NCBI GenBank assembly: GCA_025453655.1 | Contig: JALOPX010000024.1 | Location: forward strand, 1 to 42,043 | Direction: 5' to 3' | From: Candidatus Krumholzibacteriia bacterium | Lineage (GTDB): Bacteria; Krumholzibacteriota; Krumholzibacteriia; Krumholzibacteriales; Krumholzibacteriaceae | DNA: 42,043 nt | Shown: one piece after another, positions 25,520-34,317 of the stretch | Layout of the letters: every line of letters begins with the position of its first letter | Numbering within the stretch: position 1 is the stretch's first letter | Translations under genes and position numbers: made by a program | Notes under the pieces: model-generated | The model's input: the letters and a program-made list of their open reading frames with translations, nothing else | Told to the model about the DNA's origin: nothing | The model's database searches: none

Positions 25520-26656
25520 ATGAACATCAAAGCCGTTCTGGAATCGATGATAACGAAGGGCGGTTCGGATCTTCACCTGAAGGCCGGCCTGCCTCCGGTG
25601 GTAAGGGTGGACGGAAGGCTCGTGCATCTTGATTTCGACAGGCCCGGCCCCAAGGACATGGAGGATATCGCCGACCAGATATTGACGCCCTCCCAGAAGG
25701 AAAATTTCAGGAAGACCAGGGAGGTCGATTTCGCTTTCGGCGTCGCCGGGCTGGCGCGTTTCAGGGCGAACTTTTACGTTCAGCGCGGGTCGATAGCCAT
25801 GGTATTCCGGCACGTTCCGGTGGAGATAAAGAGCCTCGACGAACTGTCGCTTCCGGAGACCCTGAAGAAGCTGTCCCTGAAACAGAGGGGGCTTATCTTC
25901 GTCACCGGGACGGTCGGCAGCGGCAAATCCACGACACTCGCCGCGATGGTCAGGGAAATAAACGAAACGGCGAACAAGAACATAATCACCGTGGAAGACC
26001 CGATCGAGTTCCTGCATCACGACATCAAGAGCATCGTCAACCAGAGGGAGATAGGAACCGACACCTCATCCTTCCATGAAGCCCTCAGGCACATTCTTCG
26101 CCAGGACCCGGACGTGATACTCGTCGGCGAGATACGCGACGCGCTGACCATGGAGATAGCCCTCATGGCCGCCGACACGGGCCACCTCGTCTTTTCCACA
26201 CTGCACACGATAGACGCGATGCAGACGATAAACCGCGTCATATCGTTCTTCCCCCCGCACCAGCATCAGGAGATCAGGTATCTCCTCGCTTCGACACTCC
26301 AGGCCGTCGTCGCGCAGCGCCTCATCCCCCTCAAGGAGGGGAAAGGCCGCGCCCCCGCCGTTGAAGTAATGGTTGTAACTTCAGCGATAAGGGAGTATAT
26401 TATTGACCCTGAAAAGGCGCCTCTCATTCAGCAGGCGATCAGGGAGGGAGTGTCGTCCCATGGGATGCAGAGTTTCGACCAGTCGCTGATGAAACTGCTC
26501 GCCGAGGGCAGGATCAGCATGGAAGAAGCCCTGAAAAACAGTTCCAATCCTCATGAGTTCAGCCTGCGTCTGAAAGGTATTCAAGCCAGCAGCGACAAGA
26601 CCTGGGATACCTTTGAAAGCGCTGAAACCAGCCGTGGAACTGGCGGTGAATTCTAA
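25520..26656 (+). CDS. pilT: type IV pilus retraction ATPase PilT
   Basis: A 378-residue hexameric secretion ATPase of the PilT/PilU class, which drives pilus retraction in twitching motility and DNA uptake. Visible: N-terminal GGSDLHLKAGLPP, Walker A GTVGSGKSTT (residues 130-139), Asp and Glu boxes around VEDPIEFLH, Walker B DPDVILVGEIRD (196-207) and His box TGHLVFSTLHT (220-230). The AIRNLIRE motif of PilT is represented by QQAIREGVSSHGMQSF near residue 315. An open frame extends upstream to 25454, but the ATG at 25520 after AGAAGGG fits the family start. It sits between accB and accC, with accC 9 bases after it. Confidence 0.93.
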   Translation: MNIKAVLESMITKGGSDLHLKAGLPPVVRVDGRLVHLDFDRPGPKDMEDIADQILTPSQKENFRKTREVDFAFGVAGLARFRANFYVQRGSIAMVFRHVPVEIKSLDELSLPETLKKLSLKQRGLIFVTGTVGSGKSTTLAAMVREINETANKNIITVEDPIEFLHHDIKSIVNQREIGTDTSSFHEALRHILRQDPDVILVGEIRDALTMEIALMAADTGHLVFSTLHTIDAMQTINRVISFFPPHQHQEIRYLLASTLQAVVAQRLIPLKEGKGRAPAVEVMVVTSAIREYIIDPEKAPLIQQAIREGVSSHGMQSFDQSLMKLLAEGRISMEEALKNSSNPHEFSLRLKGIQASSDKTWDTFESAETSRGTGGEF

Positions 26657-26665
26657 AAGAGCCTG

Positions 26666-28006
26666 ATGTACAAAAAGATACTCATCGCGTCAAGGGGCGA
26701 GATCGCCTTGAGGATCATCCGCGCCTGCCGCGAGCTGGACATAAGAGCCGTCGCGGTGCATTCCGAGGCGGATGCGGACTCGCTGCACGTGAAACTGGCC
26801 GACGAGGACGTCTGCATCGGCGGCCCCCAGCCGTCCGACAGCTATCTTAACATTCCCCGGATAATATCGGCCGCCGAGATAACAGGGGCCGACGCCATCC
26901 ATCCCGCGTACGGATTCCTGTCGGAGAACCCCCATTTTGCCGAGGTCTGCATGTCGTGCAATATCGGCTGGATAGGGCCGGCTCCGGATATCATGCAGAA
27001 GATGGGGGACAAGGCGGTCGCGCGCAAACTGATGTCCGAGGCCGGGTTGCCCGTCGTCCCGGGAAGCGACGGAGTCGTCGAAAACGAGGAAAGCGCCTTG
27101 AAGCTTGCCGAAGAGACGGGGTATCCGATAATGATAAAGGCCGTCGCGGGAGGGGGCGGCAGGGGCATCAGGATCATAAGGAACGGCGACGAATTGAAGG
27201 AGCTCTTTTTCGCCGCCGGCAGGGAAGCCCAGACGGCCTTCGGCGACGGCGGCCTGTACATAGAGAAATTCCTGAAAAATCCGCGACATATCGAGGTGCA
27301 GATGTTCGGCGACGGGAACGGCAAGGTCGTTCATCTTGGGGAGCGCGAATGCAGCATACAGAGGCGGCACCAGAAACTCCTGGAGGAATCGCCCTCCCCC
27401 GGAATCTCCCCCTCGACCAGGGACAGGATATTCGAGTACGCTCTTGCCGGGGCGCGTTATATCAGGTACGGATCGCTCGGGACCATGGAGTTCCTGGTCA
27501 CGCCGGAGGAGGAGATATATTTCCTCGAGATGAACACCAGGGTGCAGGTCGAACATCCCGTGACCGAGATGGTCACCGGCTTCGATCTCATAAAGGAACA
27601 GATCAGGCTCGCGTCCACGGGTGTGAGCCCCCTTCTCGACACAGTTTTCTCGCCGAGGGGGCATGCGATCGAATGCAGGATCAACGCCGAGGACCCGGAC
27701 AGGAATTTCAAGCCGACCCCCGGGACGATCACATTCTATCATCCCCCGGGCGGGCCCGGCGTCCGGGTCGATTCGCATCTGTATGACGGGTACACGGTGC
27801 CGCCGTATTACGATTCGCTTCTCGCGAAGGTGATAACGTGGGGGGAGGACAGGGAAGAGGCGCGAAGAAGAATGATACGTTCGCTCGAGGAGTGCGTCAT
27901 AGAGGGGATACCGACGACGATTCCGTTCCAGTTGTGGATACTGAGAAATGCCTCCTTCATCAGGGGCGATTTCGACACTTCCTTTATCGACCGCATACAG
28001 CAGTGA
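26666..28006 (+). CDS. accC: acetyl-CoA carboxylase, biotin carboxylase subunit
   Basis: A 446-residue ATP-grasp enzyme that carboxylates biotin on AccB using ATP and bicarbonate. It begins YKKILIASRGEIALRIIRAC, has HPAYGFLSEN near residue 80, the glycine-rich ATP loop KAVAGGGGRGIR near 160, the active-site segments ERECSIQRRHQK near 230 and EMNTRVQVEHPVTE near 290, and a complete C-terminal domain. Length matches the family. The ribosome site (AAGAG) is weak, and pilT ends only 9 bases before, so the gene probably relies on coupling. Confidence 0.97.
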   Translation: MYKKILIASRGEIALRIIRACRELDIRAVAVHSEADADSLHVKLADEDVCIGGPQPSDSYLNIPRIISAAEITGADAIHPAYGFLSENPHFAEVCMSCNIGWIGPAPDIMQKMGDKAVARKLMSEAGLPVVPGSDGVVENEESALKLAEETGYPIMIKAVAGGGGRGIRIIRNGDELKELFFAAGREAQTAFGDGGLYIEKFLKNPRHIEVQMFGDGNGKVVHLGERECSIQRRHQKLLEESPSPGISPSTRDRIFEYALAGARYIRYGSLGTMEFLVTPEEEIYFLEMNTRVQVEHPVTEMVTGFDLIKEQIRLASTGVSPLLDTVFSPRGHAIECRINAEDPDRNFKPTPGTITFYHPPGGPGVRVDSHLYDGYTVPPYYDSLLAKVITWGEDREEARRRMIRSLEECVIEGIPTTIPFQLWILRNASFIRGDFDTSFIDRIQQ

Positions 28007-28031
28007 GCGGGAAGTTTTTGAAAGGAAGGAT

Positions 28032-28745
28032 ATGACTGTAAGAGTATATCCGGTGTGGGAGATGGCGGACAAGGACCTCCTCCAGGGGGCGGCGACCGTC
28101 GTGATCGACGTGCTGCGTGCAACGTCCACGATCGTGGCCGGGATCGAAAACGGGGCGGGCAGCATAATACCGGTGGAGGATATCGAAACGGCATCGAGGC
28201 TGGTGAGGCCGGCGGAAAGGAAAACGAAGCTTCTGGCGGGCGAATGGAAGGGGCAGCCGGTCGAGGGATTCGATCTTTTCAACTCGCCTTCGGAATTTTC
28301 GCGAAAGAGGGTGGAAGGAAAGACGATCATCATGACGACCTCGAACGGGACAAGGGCGATAGTCGCATCCTCCAAGGCGAGGCGCCTGCTGATCTGTTCG
28401 TTCAACAACCTGTCCGCCGTCTGCGGAGCGCTGAGCGGCGAAAAGGAGATAGCAGTCGTCTGCTCGGGAAACTCCGGCAGGCTTGCGGCGGAGGACCTGC
28501 TTTGCGCGGGAATGCTGGCAGATAGGATCATATCGAATGATGCGCCGGAAGGCCAGGGGGACGCGACAATGCTCGCGTTGCGTCTGGCGCGCGGTTTCGA
28601 CGGGAAGATCAGGGATTTCCTCGAGGAATGCGAACGCGGGCGCCAGTTGATCGCCTCAGGGTACGGATCGGACCTGGATTATTGTTCGAATATAGACGTG
28701 TCGGCGATCGTTCCCGAAGTCAGGGACGGCAGGATATCGCGCTGA
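28032..28745 (+). CDS. 2-phosphosulfolactate phosphatase family protein (ComB-like)
   Basis: A 237-residue protein of the ComB family. In methanogens ComB removes phosphate from 2-phosphosulfolactate in coenzyme M synthesis; bacterial members occur without the rest of that pathway and their substrate is uncertain. Family motifs: VVIDVLRATSTIV at residues 23-35, AGEWKGQPVEGFDLFNSP near 70-87, and TTSNGTRA near 102. The open frame extends upstream into accC, but the ATG at 28032 with AAGGAAGG in front is the clear start. No other coenzyme M genes are in the window. Confidence 0.85.
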   Translation: MTVRVYPVWEMADKDLLQGAATVVIDVLRATSTIVAGIENGAGSIIPVEDIETASRLVRPAERKTKLLAGEWKGQPVEGFDLFNSPSEFSRKRVEGKTIIMTTSNGTRAIVASSKARRLLICSFNNLSAVCGALSGEKEIAVVCSGNSGRLAAEDLLCAGMLADRIISNDAPEGQGDATMLALRLARGFDGKIRDFLEECERGRQLIASGYGSDLDYCSNIDVSAIVPEVRDGRISR

Positions 28746-28794
28746 TCTTCCGGCGGCCCGGAGAAGGTTCCGTTCCGATCCAGGATCGGGGAGG

Positions 28795-29871
28795 ATGATG
28801 GAAGGTCCGGACGGGAAAAGTTCCCTTGTCATATTCAGAATCATCGACGCCAACGCCAACCGGTGCGCCGAAGGCCTGAGGGTTATCGAGGAAATCGCGA
28901 GGTTCTCCCTCGAAGACGATCCGCTTTTTCGCGAAATCAAGGATATCAGGCATTCGGTCAGAAGAACGGTCGAAGGCGTATTGTCCCGCCCCGGGCGTTT
29001 CAGGGACAGCGAGGGCGACGTCGGCGCCGCGTTGTCGACCAGGTCCGAGAGCAGCAGGGATTCCTTCGACTCCGTCAGGAGGGCGAACTTCCTGAGGGCC
29101 GAGGAATCGCTCAGGGTGCTCGAGGAATTCGGGAAGCTCCTGGATCCCGCCGCCGCCGCCGGTTTCAAGAATCTCCGCTTCAGGCTGTACTCGGCCGAGA
29201 AATATTTCGCCGGAGACGCCGGCAAACGCGGGAAAATGCCGCCTCCCCCGTTTCTTTACGCGTTCATCGACAGGAAATACACAGGCCCCGGGGAATCCGG
29301 ACCGACGGCGGCGGCGCTCGTCGCGGGGGGCGCAGATATGATACAGTACAGGGCGAAAGGGCTCGGCAGGGAGGAGATGAGATCCGACATACTTGCTGCT
29401 CTTCGCGTGTGCGGGTCAGCCCGGGTGCCGCTTGTCGTCAACGACGATCCGGAGCTGGCCGCCGAGACCGGGGCGGACGGCGCGCATGTCGGTTCAGCCG
29501 ATTCCGATCCGCTGGCCGCGAGGGAGATACTCGGCCCCGGCAGGATCCTCGGCTTTTCCGTCTCCACGATGGAGGAACTGTCCGGAGCTCCTTTGGACGC
29601 GCTCGACTATATCGGCGTCGGCGCTGTCTACGACACCGCGACGAAGGAGGATGTCGAAACGGTCGGCATTCGATTCCTCGAGCGGGCGTGCGCGATGTCG
29701 GCGCTCCCGGTGGTCGCGATCGGCGGGATCGGGGCCGATAACATCGGGGAGGTATTCGACGCGGGAGCCGCCGGGGCGGCGGTCGTGTCGTCGATTCTCG
29801 AGGGGGACGCAAGGAAAAACTGCTTTACCTTGAAGGAAATCATTGATAGAAGGAGGAGGGGCGGCGAATGA
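28795..29871 (+). CDS. thiE: thiamine phosphate synthase with N-terminal ThiD2-like domain
   Basis: A 358-residue two-domain protein. Residues 10-145 (FRIIDANANRCAEGLRVIEE, DIRHSVR, AEESLRVLEEFGKL) match the ThiD2 domain found fused to ThiE and thought to phosphorylate the pyrimidine HMP-P. Residues 155-358 are a ThiE TIM barrel that joins HMP-PP and thiazole phosphate to thiamine phosphate, with QYRAKGLGREEM, VVNDDPELAAETGADGAHVG, the GVGAVYDTATK segment and VVAIGGIGADN. Two adjacent ATG codons (28795, 28798) follow GGGGAGG closely. The other thiamine genes are elsewhere. Confidence 0.9.
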   Translation: MMEGPDGKSSLVIFRIIDANANRCAEGLRVIEEIARFSLEDDPLFREIKDIRHSVRRTVEGVLSRPGRFRDSEGDVGAALSTRSESSRDSFDSVRRANFLRAEESLRVLEEFGKLLDPAAAAGFKNLRFRLYSAEKYFAGDAGKRGKMPPPPFLYAFIDRKYTGPGESGPTAAALVAGGADMIQYRAKGLGREEMRSDILAALRVCGSARVPLVVNDDPELAAETGADGAHVGSADSDPLAAREILGPGRILGFSVSTMEELSGAPLDALDYIGVGAVYDTATKEDVETVGIRFLERACAMSALPVVAIGGIGADNIGEVFDAGAAGAAVVSSILEGDARKNCFTLKEIIDRRRRGGE

Positions 29872-29908
29872 CCGCCCCCTGCCGCTGAAGGCGGCGCCTT
29901 CGAGATGA

Positions 29909-29931
29909 CGGCCGGATCGTAGTGCCGGCCG
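29909..29931 (+). other. hairpin before ftsK
   Basis: CGGCCGG (29909-29915) and CCGGCCG (29925-29931) flank a 9-base loop in the 78-base gap between thiE and ftsK. There is no T-run. It could be a weak terminator or a leader element; position is the only support. Confidence 0.25.
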
Positions 29932-29949
29932 CGAAACGAAAAGAGAATC

Positions 29950-32100
29950 ATGGCGGGCAGGAGAAAAACGGCGTTCGGGCTGTTTCTCGTAGCGGCCGCG
30001 CTCTTCACGATAGTCGCCCTTTATTCCTGGGACCCCGGGGACTGGGGCGAATTCATGAGCGCGCGGAACATGTGCGGGCCGGCCGGCGCCCTGCTCGCCG
30101 GGATCGTCAGGGGCAGCGCCGGCCCGGCGATATCGTGGATCTTCCCCGCCCTTCTCCTCTACTGGGGATGGGTTTCCATCACGGGCCTGAGGTTCAAAAA
30201 CGACGTGAGGAGACTCGTCTGCCTGGGCATCCTTTCATGGATATCCGCAGCGGTGTTATCGGCCACCTTGTCGGAGGAAGCCGGCGGATGGCTCGGGATA
30301 AGGACGATGGAGTTCCTGGAGCTTCTTGCCGGAAGGGTCGGGTCGGTGATAATAATCATCGCGTCCCTCGTCGTTACGATGACGTTGATGTTTTTCGGCT
30401 CGGTGAAGAACCTTTCGACGGCGATGGCCGGGATGAGCCTGCCCTCTTTCTTCAGGCGGAGCCCCGAAAAGGGCGGGCGAAAAAAACGAGCCGCCGCCGT
30501 CGCGGCGAAGGATGTCGGGGAGGATGCCGCGGCGATCGAGGAGCCTGTGGAACGTGATGAACCGAGGCAGATCGACATCCGCGAGCCGCAGGTGAACATT
30601 CCCGTCCCGAGGCCGCGGACGGCTCCGCGGCAGCCGAAACCGGCCGGAGCGACAACGACGCCGGCCGACAACGCGCCCCTGCCCGACCTTTCGCTTCTCG
30701 ACGACTATGACGCGTCGGCCATATCCTTCAGCAAGGAGGAGCTGATAACGCGGTCGGAGGTCATCGAAAGCAAACTGGAGGATTACGGGCTGTCGGGGAA
30801 GGTGCAGAAGGTCCTGCCCGGCCCCGTTGTGACGACATTCGAATTCGTGCCCGCGCCCGGCGTGAAGGTCAGCCAGATAGCGAACAGGTCCGACGACATC
30901 TCGCTGGCCCTCGCCGCGAGGGCGCTCAGGATACAGGCTCCGATTCCGGGAAAGGGGGCGATCGGGATCGAGGTTCCCAATCCGGAGCCGAAACTTGTCG
31001 TGCTCAAGGAGATGATGGAACATTTCCCGCAGGCCGGGCCGGGCCTGACGGTGAGCCTCGGGAAAAGCGTCACCGGCGAGCCGGTTTTCGTGGATATCGC
31101 GGAGATGCCCCATCTTCTGATCGCCGGCGCGACGGGCAGCGGCAAGAGCGTCTGCATCAATTCGATCATCTGCTCGCTTCTTTTCAACCACACTCCGGCG
31201 ACGTGCCGTTTCATACTCATCGATCCCAAGAGGCTCGAACTGATCACGTACAATAATATCCCCCACCTGCTCCATCCCGTCATCACGGAGGCGAGGCAGG
31301 CCCTGAAGGTGCTCAACTGGATGACGATCGAGATGGACCGCCGGTACAAGCTCCTCGCCCAGTTCAACGTCAAGAACATCAAAAGCTACAACATTAAGGC
31401 CGGGACGGAAAAGCTCGTGAACAGCGAGACGGGCGAGACGGCGTCATGCCTGCCTTATTACGTCTGCGTCATCGACGAGCTGGCCGATATAATGGTCCCC
31501 CTGGGAAACGAGATATATCCCCCGATTACACGCCTCGCGCAGATGGCGAGAGCCGTGGGGATACATCTGGTTTTTGCCACGCAGAGGCCTTCGGTCGACG
31601 TCATCACCGGGCTGATCAAGGCGAACTTCCCGTGCAGGATAGCGTTCCAGGTCACTTCGAAGACGGACTCGCGCACCATCCTCGACGTCAACGGCGCCGA
31701 GGCCCTTCTCGGAAACGGCGACATGCTCTATCTGCCGAAGAACCTTCCGTCGCCCGTCAGGATCCAGGGCGCCTATATCTCGGAGAGGGAGGCGGAGAAC
31801 GTCGCGGATTACTGGAGGAGCTTCCAGGGCGAAAGCGTCGACATGGATCTCGGCGGGAGCGTCTCGCACGATGCCGACGACAACGCCGACATCGACGACG
31901 ATCTTTTCGAACAGGCGAGGCAGCTTGTAATCATGCACCAGCAGGGCTCGATCTCCCTCATCCAGAGAAGGCTCAAGGTCGGATATGCCAGGGCGGCGCG
32001 GCTGATCGACATGCTCGAGCACGCCGGGGTCGTCGGGCCTTTCGAAGGCAGCAAGGCGAGGGAGGTCCTCGTGAGGCGTGAGGAATATGAAGGAAGCTGA
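29950..32100 (+). CDS. ftsK: DNA translocase FtsK
   Basis: A 716-residue membrane-anchored DNA pump that clears chromosome DNA from the division septum and assists dimer resolution. Four N-terminal membrane segments lie within residues 1-160, then a charged and Pro-rich linker (about 165-245), the alpha/beta motor domains with Walker A GATGSGKSV near residue 395, Walker B YVCVIDELADIM near 510, ATQRPSVDVITGLIKANFP near 538, and the C-terminal gamma winged helix (SLIQRRLKVGYARAARLID) that reads orientation sequences. The linker is short, as in SpoIIIE-size proteins. Its end overlaps the rimO start. Confidence 0.96.
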   Translation: MAGRRKTAFGLFLVAAALFTIVALYSWDPGDWGEFMSARNMCGPAGALLAGIVRGSAGPAISWIFPALLLYWGWVSITGLRFKNDVRRLVCLGILSWISAAVLSATLSEEAGGWLGIRTMEFLELLAGRVGSVIIIIASLVVTMTLMFFGSVKNLSTAMAGMSLPSFFRRSPEKGGRKKRAAAVAAKDVGEDAAAIEEPVERDEPRQIDIREPQVNIPVPRPRTAPRQPKPAGATTTPADNAPLPDLSLLDDYDASAISFSKEELITRSEVIESKLEDYGLSGKVQKVLPGPVVTTFEFVPAPGVKVSQIANRSDDISLALAARALRIQAPIPGKGAIGIEVPNPEPKLVVLKEMMEHFPQAGPGLTVSLGKSVTGEPVFVDIAEMPHLLIAGATGSGKSVCINSIICSLLFNHTPATCRFILIDPKRLELITYNNIPHLLHPVITEARQALKVLNWMTIEMDRRYKLLAQFNVKNIKSYNIKAGTEKLVNSETGETASCLPYYVCVIDELADIMVPLGNEIYPPITRLAQMARAVGIHLVFATQRPSVDVITGLIKANFPCRIAFQVTSKTDSRTILDVNGAEALLGNGDMLYLPKNLPSPVRIQGAYISEREAENVADYWRSFQGESVDMDLGGSVSHDADDNADIDDDLFEQARQLVIMHQQGSISLIQRRLKVGYARAARLIDMLEHAGVVGPFEGSKAREVLVRREEYEGS

Positions 32101-33445
32101 CCGCCCCGAGCCTTCCCGCACCTATTTCTTCTTCAATCTCGGATGCCCCAAGAATCTCGTCGACGCGGAGAAAACCGCGTACGGCCTGGAGAAACGCGGA
32201 TGGAGCAGGGCCGAATCGCCCGAAACCGCGGCGCTTCTCGTGATCACGACATGCGCGTTCATATCGAGCGCCGTCGAGGAATCGGTGGAGGAAATACTCC
32301 GGGTCGCCTCGGCAAGAAGGGCGTCGCAGAAGCTGGCGGTGCTCGGCTGCCTGGTTTCAAGGGAGGGGGAGAAACTCGAATCGCTGTTTCCGGAAGTCGA
32401 TCTCTTCCTCGCCGTACCGGAGATGGAGTCGCTGGCGCACCGTGCGGATCGGCTTTTCACGCACGCGCCACTGCCGGCGCCATGCCCGGGGCCGGAGGCA
32501 ACCGGCGGGCACGGGAGAATATTGTTCACTCCCGGGCATACCGCTTATCTCAAGATAGCCGAGGGGTGCTCCAATCGATGCAGTTACTGTCTTATACCCG
32601 CGATACGGGGCGTTTTGTCCAGCAGGTCTCGCGACGAGATATTGTCCGAGGCGGAGATGCTGGCCGGAGCGGGAGTAAGGGAGATCGTCGTGATAGCCCA
32701 GGATACCGGCGCCTGGGGAAGCGAGCCCGGGAACGTCGGCGACCTTTACGGGATGCTCGGCGATCTCGGCTCGATCAGCGGGATCGAATGGATCAGGTTG
32801 ATGTACCTTCATCCCGCGCACATCGATCCGCAGCGCATCCTGAAACTGATCGACGGGGGAAAGGTCATCCCCTACCTCGACCTTCCCGTTCAGCACGCGA
32901 ACGACAGGATACTGGAGCGGATGGGGCGGCGGTACCGAAAGGCGGACCTCTCGCGGATCCTGGCGGATTTGCGGTCCGGCAACCCCGGCCTGGTGCTAAG
33001 GACCACCGTAATGGCGGGATTCCCCGGGGAGACGGATGACGAGTTCGCCGAACTGCTCGACTTCATGGCGGAGCAGCGGTTCGATCATCTCGGCGTCTTC
33101 GCGTGGTCGGCAGAGAAAGGGACCGCCGCGGCGAGGCTCAGAGGCCGCGTCGATCCGTCGACGGTCCGGGCCCGGATGGGCGAAATAACCGATCTTCAGA
33201 TGGAGATATCGCAGGAGAAGATGCTGGCGAGAGTCGGAGAAACGCTCACGGTCCTGGTCGACGGCGGATTACCTCGGGGCGAAAAACCTTCAGACGGCGT
33301 GTGGGGGACGGGGAGGTTTTACGGCCAGGCCCCGGAGATAGACGGATTGACCTATCTTTCCGGAAGTACGGCCGCCGCGGGGAACTTCGCGAAGGCGCGC
33401 GTGACGGACGCCGAAGCCTTCGACCTTTTCGCGGCCCTCGAGTAG
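32087..33445 (+). CDS. rimO: ribosomal protein S12 methylthiotransferase RimO
   Basis: A 452-residue radical SAM enzyme that adds a methylthio group to Asp of ribosomal protein S12. The N-terminal UPF0004 domain has NLGCPKNLVDAE (Cys20), TTCAFI (Cys56) and VLGCLV (Cys88), the ligands of the second Fe-S cluster. The radical SAM triad CSNRCSYC is at Cys161, Cys165 and Cys168, and a TRAM domain ends the protein. NLGCPKNLVDAE distinguishes RimO from MiaB. The start could also be GTG at 32078; the ATG at 32087 has AGGA close by. The gene overlaps the ftsK end by 14 bases. Confidence 0.95.
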   Translation: MKEADRPEPSRTYFFFNLGCPKNLVDAEKTAYGLEKRGWSRAESPETAALLVITTCAFISSAVEESVEEILRVASARRASQKLAVLGCLVSREGEKLESLFPEVDLFLAVPEMESLAHRADRLFTHAPLPAPCPGPEATGGHGRILFTPGHTAYLKIAEGCSNRCSYCLIPAIRGVLSSRSRDEILSEAEMLAGAGVREIVVIAQDTGAWGSEPGNVGDLYGMLGDLGSISGIEWIRLMYLHPAHIDPQRILKLIDGGKVIPYLDLPVQHANDRILERMGRRYRKADLSRILADLRSGNPGLVLRTTVMAGFPGETDDEFAELLDFMAEQRFDHLGVFAWSAEKGTAAARLRGRVDPSTVRARMGEITDLQMEISQEKMLARVGETLTVLVDGGLPRGEKPSDGVWGTGRFYGQAPEIDGLTYLSGSTAAAGNFAKARVTDAEAFDLFAALE

Positions 33446-33452
33446 ATTTCGG

Positions 33453-33483
33453 TTGACAATTATCCGCAATTCCTGAATATAAT
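33453..33483 (+). promoter_or_regulatory. candidate promoter for the envelope gene group
   Basis: A perfect TTGACA (33453-33458) and a perfect TATAAT (33478-33483) separated by 19 bases, longer than the optimum of 17. They lie in an AT-rich 114-base gap between rimO and the exported protein gene, giving a leader of roughly 70 bases. Both boxes being perfect makes a promoter likely despite the spacing. Confidence 0.5.
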
Positions 33484-33559
33484 TCACGTTAACCCGGAAC
33501 AAGCATGTCCCGGCCGTATATAATATATGTCGTAAATCAAATTGCGATGGAGGTACGCG

Positions 33560-34252
33560 GTGAAGTTTTTCAGAAATGACGTGGTCATATCGAGGATAGC
33601 GTGTCCATTATGTCTGGCATTTCTGTTCACCGCCATCCCCGTGCTCAGCGACCCGGGAGGAACAGGCGAGAAGCTGCTCACGAATTATGAGGTCATAGAG
33701 GTGATTTCCGGCGAGGCCATCGATGATCTTATGGCGAACATGCCGGATATCGAGAAGAACACGCTGCTCCTGCTCGTCAAGGGAAAGGGGATCGGCAATA
33801 TCGACGATGTCTTCCGGAAAACGCTGATCACGAAACTTGCCGGATCGGACATGAGGGTGTCGGAGATGGTTCCCGACGAAACCTCGACAGGGGAACAGCC
33901 GGCTTACGAATTCAATTATCAACTCGTCAGGCTGAACCTGAGATACGCGGACATAAACCGGAGTTACGGGATCGGTTCCAAGAAGGTCGACAGGACGGCC
34001 GGGATCGGCGTCTTCGCCCAGCTTATCGACCGGTCGAACGGGGATATCGTCTGGGTCGGAGAGACCCGCAGGGATTATGAAGACACGATATCCTATTCGA
34101 TGCTCGGCAGGGTGGAGGATCCCGAGCACGACTTCACCAGGCCGGAACGCAAGGAGCTCCGGTGGAGCAAACTAGTGGAACCGGTAATTGTCACTGGTAT
34201 CGTTACGGGATTGATCTACCTGTTCTTCTCCAATCAGAGCAGTAACGATTGA
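33560..34252 (+). CDS. exported or membrane protein of unknown function
   Basis: A 230-residue protein I do not recognise. An N-terminal hydrophobic signal (VISRIACPLCLAFLFTAIPV) is followed by a mixed alpha/beta domain with strands such as NTLLLLVKGKG, YEFNYQLVRLNLRYADI and GIGVFAQLIDRSNGDIVWVG, and it ends in one membrane segment (VEPVIVTGIVTGLIYLFF) with a short tail. The strand pattern and the D-R-S-x-G-D-I-V-W stretch recall periplasmic CsgG/LpoB/FlgO-like domains, but that is only a resemblance. The GTG at 33560 is fixed by GGAGG six bases before it. It starts a group with a TPR lipoprotein and bamD, suggesting an envelope role. Confidence 0.72.
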   Translation: MKFFRNDVVISRIACPLCLAFLFTAIPVLSDPGGTGEKLLTNYEVIEVISGEAIDDLMANMPDIEKNTLLLLVKGKGIGNIDDVFRKTLITKLAGSDMRVSEMVPDETSTGEQPAYEFNYQLVRLNLRYADINRSYGIGSKKVDRTAGIGVFAQLIDRSNGDIVWVGETRRDYEDTISYSMLGRVEDPEHDFTRPERKELRWSKLVEPVIVTGIVTGLIYLFFSNQSSND

Positions 34253-34317
34253 ACCATGACGCATGAGGGGGGCGGTGCGTTATTTTCCTTGCCAGCCTGA
34301 GAAGTGCGCTGTTTTTC

